Shown here: one piece after another, positions 17,467-25,288 of the stretch | Layout of the letters: each line of letters opens with the position of its first letter | Position numbering within the stretch: position 1 is the stretch's first letter | Assembly: GCF_004151245.1 (NCBI RefSeq) | Contig: NZ_JUIW01000004.1 | Coordinates: 267,360-331,359, forward strand | Origin: Flavobacterium beibuense | GTDB taxonomy: Bacteria > Bacteroidota > Bacteroidia > Flavobacteriales > Flavobacteriaceae | Length of the DNA stretch: 64,000 nucleotides | Direction of reading: 5' to 3' | Program-made: the position numbers and the translations under genes | Notes under the pieces: generated by a model | What the model saw: the letters and a program-made list of their open reading frames with translations, nothing else | Told to the model about the DNA's origin: nothing | Database searches by the model: none

Positions 17467-17994
17467 ATGAAAAATATGTTTCACGTGGAACGTTACAATA
17501 AAACCCTTTTTTATAAAGGGTTTTTTCTGTTTTTACTAAGTACTGTGATTTTATCCTGTAGTGCGCCAAGATATGCTGTTGATGTTTCTGATTATGTTTT
17601 GCTGGAGGACGGAAAGCATGTAATGGGAACTGAGAAAGGATTAACCGCTTTTCTTTTTCAAAATCAGCCTACAAAAATAACTTTTAACCAGTTTTTAGTT
17701 GAAAAGTATGATTTAGGCAAATTCACTGAAATTGAATACTGGACAACAGTAGAAGGAACGAAGTTTAAAATGATGTTGTACACACAGGATGAATTAAATA
17801 AATATTTTGATACAACAGATTTTATAGCTTCTAACAGAGTGCCTGAAAATGCAGTTGTAGGATCTCAGGTTAAATTTTTGGCTATCTCTGTCATTAATGA
17901 ATTTAATGAAGACTGTCTGGCAGATGATTCCCTTTTTAAAAACACAGTGATAAAATATTTAAAGGACCTTAAAGACCAATACAACAATTTATAA
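17467..17994 (+). CDS. Lipoprotein of unknown function, parS-like site in its 5' end
   Basis: A 175-residue protein of no family I recognise. After a basic N-terminus comes a hydrophobic segment (FFLFLLSTVILSC) ending in a lipobox, so the mature protein would be lipid-anchored at Cys31. The rest is a mixed alpha/beta domain without recognisable catalytic motif. Codons 4-9 (MFHVER) are a direct translation of a parS-like palindrome, so the N-terminus is dictated partly by DNA function. The ATG at 17476 is an alternative start and would still precede the signal peptide. It starts 1 base after mnmG and overlaps the methyltransferase gene (TAATG), so the three genes form one transcription unit. 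Confidence 0.75.
   Translation: MKNMFHVERYNKTLFYKGFFLFLLSTVILSCSAPRYAVDVSDYVLLEDGKHVMGTEKGLTAFLFQNQPTKITFNQFLVEKYDLGKFTEIEYWTTVEGTKFKMMLYTQDELNKYFDTTDFIASNRVPENAVVGSQVKFLAISVINEFNEDCLADDSLFKNTVIKYLKDLKDQYNNL
17478..17491. other. parS-like site 5, inside a coding region
   Basis: GTTTCACGTGGAAC is a hybrid of the two parS variants found upstream of mnmG, with a single asymmetric position in the palindrome. It lies 1.9 kb downstream of the four-site cluster. Confidence 0.75.
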
Positions 17995-18848
17995 TGAACT
18001 TTTCTCAAAACAAGGTTTATCTTACTGTAAAAGATTATTCTGTATCGGGTGAAGAATTTCAACTTCTAATGGATGAGGATTTAGAATTGCTTAAAACACA
18101 TCCACATCCGTCTCTTGAAAATTTAGGGAGTTATTATGAAAGTGAAGATTATATTTCTCATACTGACGGAAAACGTTCTCTTTTTGAAAAATTATACCAT
18201 GCTGTAAAACAAAAGGCGCTTAGAGATAAGATTAATATAGTTAATACTAATCAAACGCAAAAAGGTAAACTTTTAGATATAGGCGCCGGAACCGGAGATT
18301 TTTTAGTAACTGCAAAAAATAGTGGTTGGGAGACTTTAGGTATCGAACCAAGCGAAAAAGCTAAAAAAATTTCTCTTTCTAAAGGAATTTCATTCAAAAA
18401 TGATATAAAAGAGATTGAAAATGCCTCTTTTGATGTGGTTACGATGTGGCATGTATTGGAACATGTTCCTGATATTCAGCAACATATATCCGAATTAAAG
18501 CGTATTTTAAAGCCTAATGGACTAATAATCATCGCGGTTCCTAATTATAAAAGTTATGATGCAGGGTATTATGGTAAGTTTTGGGCTGCTTATGATGCGC
18601 CAAGACACCTTTGGCATTTTTCTAAAAAGGCAATAGCACATCTTTTTGCAAAAGAAGATTTAGAGGTGAAAAAAATCCTGCCAATGAAATTTGACAGTTT
18701 TTATGTAAGCCTGCTTTCTGAAAAATACAAAACCGGAAAAATGAATTTTGTGAAAGGGTTTTTTATTGGTTTGCGTTCTAATATAAAAGCAGCACGTAAT
18801 TTTGAGTACTCGTCGCATATTTATGTCATAAGACGGGCTAAAAATTAA
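17994..18848 (+). CDS. Class I SAM-dependent methyltransferase
   Basis: A 284-residue methyltransferase of the Methyltransf_23/11 type. The SAM-binding motif I is KLLDIGAGTGDFLVTAKNSGW at about residues 91-111, followed by the acidic strand end GIEPS. Motif post-I/II appears as DVVTMWHVLEHVPD near 142-155, and PNGLIIIAVPNYKS corresponds to motif III. An N-terminal section of about 85 residues precedes the fold and may bind substrate. The substrate is unknown; small molecules, lipids and proteins are all possible for this type. The start overlaps the preceding lipoprotein stop by one base. Confidence 0.85.
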   Translation: MNFSQNKVYLTVKDYSVSGEEFQLLMDEDLELLKTHPHPSLENLGSYYESEDYISHTDGKRSLFEKLYHAVKQKALRDKINIVNTNQTQKGKLLDIGAGTGDFLVTAKNSGWETLGIEPSEKAKKISLSKGISFKNDIKEIENASFDVVTMWHVLEHVPDIQQHISELKRILKPNGLIIIAVPNYKSYDAGYYGKFWAAYDAPRHLWHFSKKAIAHLFAKEDLEVKKILPMKFDSFYVSLLSEKYKTGKMNFVKGFFIGLRSNIKAARNFEYSSHIYVIRRAKN

Positions 18849-19030
18849 ATAAAAGCCGTTTAAGGCCGTTTTAAGGCGTTTAACATGGAAATACCTTTCC
18901 TTTTTTTAAAACGTTTTTACAGCTGATTTATATAAGCCAACTTTAATATAAAGCTTTTATAGCAAAGCCTTTTTTATATAAAGAATATTTATAGCTTAAA
19001 AACTGGCAATAATTTTAATAAAAACTTGTT

Positions 19031-19061
19031 TTTGGAACTTTAGAACGAATTATTACTTTTA
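19031..19061 (+). promoter_or_regulatory. Promoter of the OmpH-like gene
   Basis: TTTG at 19031-19034, a 19-base spacer, and TACTTTTA at 19054-19061 (7 of 8 to the TAnnTTTG consensus) form the Bacteroidota sigma-A promoter. The start codon is 30 bases downstream. Confidence 0.7.
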
Positions 19062-19090
19062 CCGAAATTTTAAAAATTAAAATACCGCAA

Positions 19091-19690
19091 ATGAAAAAAT
19101 CATTATTAATACTTGGCCTGGCTGTTACACTTTTTTCGTGCAACAAAAATGAAGGAACTGTAACAGAATTTAAAACTGCTTATGTTGACACGCAAAAGCT
19201 GATGGAAGAATCGAAAGAATTAAAAGATCTTGAGTCCAGAAGTAAAGTTAAGCAGGAGGAAATGGGCAGGGAGCTTGATGATAAAGTTCAAAAACTTAAA
19301 CTTGATTATGCAAGTGCACAAAATGAAGCACAGCGTAAAGGTCCTCAATGGGCTCAGCTTAAAGCTCAGGAGTTTCAGAGAAGAGAGCAGGAGATTGGTA
19401 TGATGCAGGAAACGATGATCAAACAGTTTCAGGAAGAGTTTGGTTCTCAAAGTGATACTATCCGTAAAGCGATGAGAGAATACATTAAAGATTACGGTAA
19501 AAAGAACGGTTATGATTATATTTATGGTACTGGTGATGCAGTATCTATTATTTATGCAAAAGATGCATATGATATCACTGAAGATATAATCAAAGCTCTT
19601 AATGAAAAGTATAGCGGCAATAAAACTACTGTTGAACCAACAGAAGAAAAAGCAGCAACTACTGAGAAAGAAGAGCCTGTTAAAAAATAA
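19091..19690 (+). CDS. OmpH/Skp-family periplasmic chaperone, lipoprotein form
   Basis: A 199-residue member of the Skp/OmpH family, which holds unfolded outer-membrane proteins in the periplasm. The signal peptide ends in a lipobox (VTLFSCNK), so unlike classical soluble Skp it is probably lipidated. The core (about 25-165) begins with TAYVDTQKLMEESKELK. It continues as a long coiled-coil arm rich in Lys, Glu and Gln, and ends in the small beta/alpha unit (YDYIYGTGDAVSIIYAKDAYDITEDIIKALN) typical of the family. The tail is Glu/Thr/Lys-rich. It has its own promoter and terminator. Outer-membrane biogenesis is the family role; specific clients are unknown. Confidence 0.87.
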   Translation: MKKSLLILGLAVTLFSCNKNEGTVTEFKTAYVDTQKLMEESKELKDLESRSKVKQEEMGRELDDKVQKLKLDYASAQNEAQRKGPQWAQLKAQEFQRREQEIGMMQETMIKQFQEEFGSQSDTIRKAMREYIKDYGKKNGYDYIYGTGDAVSIIYAKDAYDITEDIIKALNEKYSGNKTTVEPTEEKAATTEKEEPVKK

Positions 19691-19709
19691 TAAGATTTTA
19701 TCTTAGTTA

Positions 19710-19737
19710 AAAGCTCCCTTAATGGGAGCTTTTTTTA
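19710..19737 (+). terminator. Terminator after the OmpH-like gene
   Basis: AAAAGCTCCC / GGGAGCTTTT, a perfect 10-bp stem with a 5-base loop, followed by a T-run. Confidence 0.88.
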
Positions 19738-19767
19738 TTGTCATAATTTTTAGAATATGTATTTTCG
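19738..19767 (+). promoter_or_regulatory. Promoter of the Pif1-like helicase gene
   Basis: TTG at 19738-19740, exactly 19 bases, then TATTTTCG at 19760-19767 (one mismatch to TAnnTTTG). The element covers the upstream ATG at 19757, which therefore cannot be the start. The next in-frame ATG at 19790 is in the right place. Confidence 0.55.
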
Positions 19768-19789
19768 GGAACGAATAATTACACGCCAA

Positions 19790-22066
19790 ATGGAAAGCTT
19801 ATCTACAGCAGCAGAATATACCTTACGCTTTATAAATCAAACAAATAGGTCAATTTTCTTAACCGGTAAAGCCGGCACGGGTAAAACAACCCTGTTAAAG
19901 GAAATTATACGCACCACACACAAAAATGTTGTTGTTGTGGCACCTACAGGTATTGCAGCACTTAATGCGGGCGGTGTAACTATCCATTCCATGTTTCAGT
20001 TGCCTTTTGCAGGCTTTATACCCGACAATAGCTTACCACAGATAACCGATTCTGTACGCTTTGAAAATAAAGACAGTCTTAGAAGACACTTTAAAATGCG
20101 AGGAGACAAGCAGGCCGTAATTAAAAACATGGAACTTCTTGTTATAGACGAGGTTAGTATGTTGCGTGCCGATTTACTTGACGCTATGGATTTTATGCTT
20201 CGTAGCGTGCGTCATAAAGACATTCCTTTTGGGGGTGTGCAGGTATTGTTTATTGGAGACTTATTACAGCTTCCTCCAGTAGTGAAAAATGAGGAATGGG
20301 AAGTGTTAAGCCAGTACTATAGAGGTAAGTATTTCTTTCATTCTCATGTAGTTAGCCAAAATCCGCCATTGTATATTGAGCTTTCAAAAATATACAGGCA
20401 AACTGACGAGGACTTTATTTCCATACTTAATAATCTGAGAAACAATGTAATAACACGTGATGACATTGCTGTTTTAAACAATTATGTTGATCCGGCGTTT
20501 GATTTGGAAAAAAATCCGGGTTTTATTACGCTTACTACACACAATGCCAAAGCAGACAGCATTAATGCCAAGGCACTGGATAAGCTTGATGAAAAGGAAT
20601 ATGTTTTTGAACCTGAAATAGTGGGCGACTTTCCGGAGAAAATATATCCGGTGGAGGAAGAACTTAAGCTTAAGAAAGGGGCTCAGGTAATGTTCATTAA
20701 AAACGACCTTTCTCCGGATAAGAATTACTTTAACGGAAAGATAGGGGTTATCAAATCATTATCGGACGAGGAGATATTGGTACATTTTCCGGAAGAGGAC
20801 CTTACCATTGAAGCTGATAAGTACGAGTGGAAGAATGTTCGCTATTACGTTAACGAAAACACGAAGGAAATAGAGGAGGAAATATTAGGTACTTTTGTGC
20901 ATTATCCGTTAAAACTGGCATGGGCCATAACCGTACACAAAAGCCAGGGATTAACCTTTGACAAAGCCGCGCTTGATGTGTCGGGTGTTTTCCTGCCTGG
21001 ACAGGCCTATGTTGCTCTTTCGCGTTTACGTTCGTTAAACGGTCTTATTTTGCTTTCTCAGTTGCAAATGAATGGTCTCAGCAACGATCTTGATGTTATG
21101 GATTATGCTTCTTCAAAAGTAAAAGAAGAGCAAATGGAGCATTTTCTACAAAAGGATACATTACGATTTATTTTTAACTATCTGAAAAACAGCTTCGATT
21201 GGGATGAACTGGTCGACATGTGGCAGCGCCACAGGCTAACCTATCTGCAGGAAGGTAAAAAATCACTTAAATACAAGTACAGGGAATGGGCTCATGAATC
21301 GGAAGAAAGGATAAAAAAAATGCACGAGCCGGGGCATAAGTTTATTAGCCAGCTTTCCAAATTGTTTTCTGTGGAACAACCCGATATGAAGTTTGTTGCC
21401 GAAAGAGTGGAGGCGGCCTACAATTATTTTTATCCTGTTATGGATAAACTGGTTACGGGTATTCTTCAAAAAATTGAGGAGATAAAAAGACTAAGAAAGG
21501 CAAAAGGTTTTTATGAGGAGCTAAGTGAGTTGGAGGAGATGCAAACCTATACGGTACTTAGGCTTATGAAGGCCAAACGCTTAATGGAAGTAGTGCTTAA
21601 TGAAGAAGAGATTGTGAAGGAGAACCTTATCACTCCGCAAATACATTCTTACAGGCTTAAAAAACTTGAAGCAATACGTAAAAATGTCAAGGATAACCCT
21701 ATTACCCTGCTTGAAGAGGATACAGAAGATTATGAAACAGAACGCTATCCGGCCAAAAAGAAAAAGGAACCTAAAAAATCTACATTGGAAGAAACCTTTG
21801 AACTTTGGGAGCAAAATCTTAGCATTGCCGAAATTGCAAGGATAAGAAAATTAACAGAAACCACTGTGTTAAGCCATTTTGCGGGATTAATACAGGTTGG
21901 TAAAATGAATATTGAAAAAGTATTGCCAGGAGATAAGATTAAGGCTCTTGCCGAAGCCTTTAAGGATTTTGACGGAGAATCGCTTACATCTTTAAAAGAA
22001 AAATATGGCGACGACTTTACCTGGGGAGAGTTGCGCCTGTATAAGGCAAGCCTTAAAAACGAATAA
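19790..22066 (+). CDS. Pif1/RecD2-like helicase with C-terminal helix-turn-helix
   Basis: A 758-residue superfamily 1B DNA helicase. Walker A is FLTGKAGTGKTTLLKEI at about residues 25-41. Walker B is ELLVIDEVSMLRADLLDAM near 113-131. Further motifs include GDLLQLPPV, and the UvrD-like C-terminal motif is AWAITVHKSQGLTFDKA. The segment after about residue 440 is helical. The last 80 residues match the HTH domain found at the C-terminus of RecQ-like and related helicases (TLEETFELWEQNLSIAEIARIRKLTETTVLSHFA). The role in genome maintenance is inferred from the family. The ATG at 19790 is chosen because the upstream one lies in the promoter. The gene is alone on its strand, followed by a terminator. 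Confidence 0.88.
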   Translation: MESLSTAAEYTLRFINQTNRSIFLTGKAGTGKTTLLKEIIRTTHKNVVVVAPTGIAALNAGGVTIHSMFQLPFAGFIPDNSLPQITDSVRFENKDSLRRHFKMRGDKQAVIKNMELLVIDEVSMLRADLLDAMDFMLRSVRHKDIPFGGVQVLFIGDLLQLPPVVKNEEWEVLSQYYRGKYFFHSHVVSQNPPLYIELSKIYRQTDEDFISILNNLRNNVITRDDIAVLNNYVDPAFDLEKNPGFITLTTHNAKADSINAKALDKLDEKEYVFEPEIVGDFPEKIYPVEEELKLKKGAQVMFIKNDLSPDKNYFNGKIGVIKSLSDEEILVHFPEEDLTIEADKYEWKNVRYYVNENTKEIEEEILGTFVHYPLKLAWAITVHKSQGLTFDKAALDVSGVFLPGQAYVALSRLRSLNGLILLSQLQMNGLSNDLDVMDYASSKVKEEQMEHFLQKDTLRFIFNYLKNSFDWDELVDMWQRHRLTYLQEGKKSLKYKYREWAHESEERIKKMHEPGHKFISQLSKLFSVEQPDMKFVAERVEAAYNYFYPVMDKLVTGILQKIEEIKRLRKAKGFYEELSELEEMQTYTVLRLMKAKRLMEVVLNEEEIVKENLITPQIHSYRLKKLEAIRKNVKDNPITLLEEDTEDYETERYPAKKKKEPKKSTLEETFELWEQNLSIAEIARIRKLTETTVLSHFAGLIQVGKMNIEKVLPGDKIKALAEAFKDFDGESLTSLKEKYGDDFTWGELRLYKASLKNE

Positions 22067-22067
22067 A

Positions 22068-22093
22068 AAGAAAGCCCCTTGTTGGGGCTTTTA
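22068..22093. terminator. Terminator between convergent genes
   Basis: AAAGCCCC / GGGGCTTT, an 8-bp perfect stem with loop TTGTT, flanked by A-rich and T-rich sides. It follows the helicase stop by a few bases and precedes the convergent DoxX gene stop. Confidence 0.75.
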
Positions 22094-22117
22094 TATTGAT
22101 AATTAAAATTCTAAATA

Positions 22118-22501
22118 CTATAGCCAGCTTAAAAGCAGTACTGTGGGAATGAAATATATTACTATGGTTCTTGCTCCGTCATAGTCTTTTGCCATACGCT
22201 GGCCTAAAAGAAGAAGCAACAATGTAATAGATGATAAAACGGCTGCATAATATGCAAATTGCGTTGCTGTTCCGCCTTTCATTAGCATTTCTATAATACC
22301 TATTACGGCAAAAGCCCCAGCAACTACCTCAAGTACAAGTACTAAAAGTAAAGCAGCCGGAACCTGGTTTTTAATAGCGCTTTGAGCAAAATGTCCTTTA
22401 AGCCATTCTACATTACCTTTCCAGTCGGTTACTTTATCATAGCCTGACTGAATAAAAGTGATGGCGAGAAATGCAAGAATGATAATAATAGCTGGTGTCA
22501 T
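22118..22501 (-). CDS. DoxX-family membrane protein
   Basis: A 127-residue protein with four membrane helices (about residues 2-20, 47-70, 78-98 and 108-126) in the DoxX/SURF4-like arrangement. It carries the typical GYDKVTDWKGNVEWLKGHFAQS segment after the first helix. DoxX proteins are small membrane proteins of unclear biochemistry, linked in other bacteria to redox or sulfur metabolism. It lies 4 bases downstream of holB on the same strand, so the two are probably co-transcribed; a functional link is not evident. Confidence 0.75.
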   Translation of the reverse strand: MTPAIIIILAFLAITFIQSGYDKVTDWKGNVEWLKGHFAQSAIKNQVPAALLLVLVLEVVAGAFAVIGIIEMLMKGGTATQFAYYAAVLSSITLLLLLLGQRMAKDYDGARTIVIYFIPTVLLLSWL

Positions 22502-22505
22502 AATT

Positions 22506-23654
22506 TTATTTTTTATGAATTAATCGCGTTAGTTTAATAGAAAGGTCGGTTAAAATTATTTTTGCATTACCGTTTCGTTCAATATGGTAAATAGCATCCG
22601 ACAGTTCTTTAAAGATATCGTTTATATTATTTCCGTTTACAAACGGTGCAAAATTTTCAAGTTTGAATTTTTCTACCGATGGTTCCATGAAAACCAGTTC
22701 TTTAGCATTGTAATTTAAAAGCAACGCCTGACGGAACATATCAATACAAAAATGCAGGAATTGTTTTTGGGCTTCACGTCCGATTGATGATATCTGTTCG
22801 CTCCATTCAATAAGATCCTGTATGGCTGCCGCATTTCCCTTTGCGCGGAAAGCCGCCCTTACCCATTGTACAAACCATTGTTCAAAAGGGTTGCCTCCTG
22901 TATCTTTATTTAATAGCTGTAGTGCCTTGTTATAATTTCCCTGAGCCTGATGTGCAATTTTTAATGCTTCGTTAGGATCAAGATTTTGTTGGGAAACCAA
23001 AGCATCTGCAATAGCCTGCTCACTTAAGCTGCCGAAATGAAGTATCTGGCAACGCGATAAAATGGTTTGCAGTATGTCGTCATCACTTTCGGCAATAAGT
23101 ATGAATACAGTTTTTTGCGGAGGTTCTTCCAGTAACTTAAGCAGTTTGTTTGCTGTAGCTACGTTCATCTTATCTGCCATCCAGATAATCATCACTTTAT
23201 AACCCCCTTCATAAGATTTTAAGGAAAGTGACTTTACAATTTCGTGAGCTTCGTCAACACCTATCTGTCCCTGTTTGTTTTGAATGTCGATTTTCCTGTA
23301 CCAGTCAAAAAGACTTCCGTAAGGATTTTCTGTAATAAATTCTCTCCAGTATTTTAAAAAGTTGGCACTTACAGGATGGCTTTTTACCTCACCGTTTGTG
23401 GCTACCGGAAATACAAAGTGAAGATCGGGGTGTGAGAAATTCTGGAATTTTAAATTGCAGACAGCATTACCGTTATTGTTTTCACCCTCGGTATTACTGC
23501 ATAAAATATATTGGGCATAGGCTATTGCCATAGGCAAAGTTCCCGAGCCTTCGGCTCCAATGAACAATTGTGCATGCGAAATTCTTGAAGAATCTGCACT
23601 TTTAGTCAAATGGCTTTTAATATGTTCCTGGCCTAATATATCTGAAAAAAGCAT
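22506..23654 (-). CDS. holB: DNA polymerase III subunit delta'
   Basis: A 382-residue clamp-loader ATPase-fold subunit. The N-terminus FSDILGQEHIKSHLTKSADSSRISHAQLFIGAEGSGT matches delta', with a degenerate Walker A (GAEGSGT) as expected for the non-hydrolysing subunit. The HPDLHFVFP segment, the KVMIIWMADKMNVATANKLLKLLEEPP helix and the SRCQ sensor-type motif (TILSRCQILHF) confirm the family. Only two cysteines remain where other delta' proteins have a four-Cys zinc module. A TATATTTG element lies just 5 bases upstream of the ATG, suggesting a leaderless or nearly leaderless mRNA. Confidence 0.92.
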   Translation of the reverse strand: MLFSDILGQEHIKSHLTKSADSSRISHAQLFIGAEGSGTLPMAIAYAQYILCSNTEGENNNGNAVCNLKFQNFSHPDLHFVFPVATNGEVKSHPVSANFLKYWREFITENPYGSLFDWYRKIDIQNKQGQIGVDEAHEIVKSLSLKSYEGGYKVMIIWMADKMNVATANKLLKLLEEPPQKTVFILIAESDDDILQTILSRCQILHFGSLSEQAIADALVSQQNLDPNEALKIAHQAQGNYNKALQLLNKDTGGNPFEQWFVQWVRAAFRAKGNAAAIQDLIEWSEQISSIGREAQKQFLHFCIDMFRQALLLNYNAKELVFMEPSVEKFKLENFAPFVNGNNINDIFKELSDAIYHIERNGNAKIILTDLSIKLTRLIHKK

Positions 23655-24001
23655 AGGGCAAATATATAAGAATTTGCGGGATGTAACGGTACAGAATTAT
23701 GTTATATATAATATGCGTATTCTATAGTAACGTTAGGTACAACTTTGTTTTTCTCGTTTTCATAACTACATAAAACTACTTTTTCTAAAAGGCTATTAGT
23801 AAGAACTTTTCCAAAAGAAAGAGTTTAAAATACTGCCGAGCTATCTAAAAAACAGATAATTATGCAGTTTTCAAAAACAGATTAATTATCAAATGATTAA
23901 CTTTGTTAATTAACAAGGGTATCTTAATTTTATTTTAAAATAATTGAGGGAAAAAACTATATTTGCGTTTAACCAAATTTAAACAATATTAAAATACACC
24001 C
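23655..24001. other. Divergent intergenic region holB / pgk
   Basis: A 347-base region between divergent genes. On the - strand TATATTTG (23659-23666) immediately precedes the holB ATG. On the + strand TATATTTG (23958-23965) lies 36 bases before the pgk ATG. Neither has a TTG at standard distance. The middle is A+T-rich with no gene or structured RNA that I can see. Confidence 0.5.
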
Positions 24002-25189
24002 ATGAAGACCCTTAATGACTTTGATTTTAAAGGCAAGAAAGCAGTAATAAGAGTAGACTTTAACGTCCCTCTTGACGACAATTTTAACGTAACCGATGAC
24101 ACAAGGATTGTAGCTGCCAAGCCAACAATAGATAAAATCTTAAAAGATGGGGGAAGTGCTATTTTAATGTCGCACCTTGGAAGGCCAAAAGGAAAAGAAG
24201 AAAAATATTCACTTAAACATATTGTTGCTAAAACCAGTGAAGTTCTTGGGGTTAATGTGAAATTTGTTAACGACTGTATAGGGGCCGAAGCTGAAAAGGC
24301 GGCAGCCGATTTACAACCGGGAGAAGTACTTCTTTTGGAAAACTTACGTTTTTATAAAGAAGAGGAAGCAGGTGACGAAAATTTTGCAAAAAAACTTGCC
24401 GATTTAGGCGATATTTATGTTAACGATGCCTTTGGTACAGCACACCGTGCACACGCATCTACAACTATTATTGCAAAGTTTTTCCCTGAAAACAAGTGTT
24501 TTGGCTCGCTTCTTGCTAAAGAGATAGAAAGTCTTAACAAAGTTTTAAAGGATAGCAAGAAACCTGTTACGGCTGTTTTAGGAGGTTCTAAGGTATCTTC
24601 TAAAATTACGGTTATTGAAAACATTTTGGATAAAGTAGATCACATGATTATTGGAGGAGGAATGACATTTACTTTTATTAAAGCTCAGGGAGGTAAGATA
24701 GGCGACTCAATTTGTGAGGACGACAAACTTGATCTTGCCCTTGATATTATGGCAAAAGCCAAAGAAAAAAATGTACAGTTACACATACCTGTAGATGTAA
24801 TTGCTGCTGATGCTTTTAGCAATGATGCAAATACTAAGGTTACCGATGTTAACGCAATTCCTGATGGCTGGCAGGGTCTTGATGCCGGACCAAAATCGCT
24901 GGAAAATTTCAAAAAAGTTATACTGGAATCAAAAACCATTTTATGGAACGGACCTCTAGGGGTTTTCGAAATGGAGAATTTTTCAAACGGAACTATTGAG
25001 CTTGGTAATTTTATTGCTGAAGCTACAGAAAAAGGGGCTTTCTCTCTTGTAGGAGGAGGTGACTCTGTTGCTGCGGTTAAGCAGTTTGGCCTTGAGCCTA
25101 AAATGAGCTATGTATCTACCGGAGGTGGTGCAATGCTTGAAATGCTGGAAGGAAAAACACTTCCGGGGATTGCTGCTATTTTAGAATAG
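24002..25189 (+). CDS. pgk: Phosphoglycerate kinase
   Basis: A 395-residue glycolytic enzyme that transfers phosphate from 1,3-bisphosphoglycerate to ADP. The signature RVDFNVPLD occurs at about residues 17-25, with MSHLGRPKG near 57. The nucleotide-binding segments are [11 protein letters not shown] and [15 protein letters not shown], and the C-terminal motif [13 protein letters not shown] is near 347-359. Length matches the bacterial family (about 395-400). It is expressed from its own region with a TATATTTG element. No strong terminator is visible in the 99 bases before the lytic transglycosylase gene, so some read-through is possible. Confidence 0.97.
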   Translation: MKTLNDFDFKGKKAVIRVDFNVPLDDNFNVTDDTRIVAAKPTIDKILKDGGSAILMSHLGRPKGKEEKYSLKHIVAKTSEVLGVNVKFVNDCIGAEAEKAAADLQPGEVLLLENLRFYKEEEAGDENFAKKLADLGDIYVNDAFGTAHRAHASTTIIAKFFPENKCFGSLLAKEIESLNKVLKDSKKPVTAVLGGSKVSSKITVIENILDKVDHMIIGGGMTFTFIKAQGGKIGDSICEDDKLDLALDIMAKAKEKNVQLHIPVDVIAADAFSNDANTKVTDVNAIPDGWQGLDAGPKSLENFKKVILESKTILWNGPLGVFEMENFSNGTIELGNFIAEATEKGAFSLVGGGDSVAAVKQFGLEPKMSYVSTGGGAMLEMLEGKTLPGIAAILE

Positions 25190-25288
25190 TGGAAGTGTTA
25201 AAATTTATACGATTAACGAGAAACTAAAGTTATACCATACATTGTTACTTTGTAATACATTGTAATTTAACTGATTAATAAGTAAATT

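Noticed and set aside
19757..19789. Start of the helicase at ATG 19757
   Set aside because: The ATG lies between the TTG and TATTTTCG elements of the likely promoter, so it would not be in the transcript.
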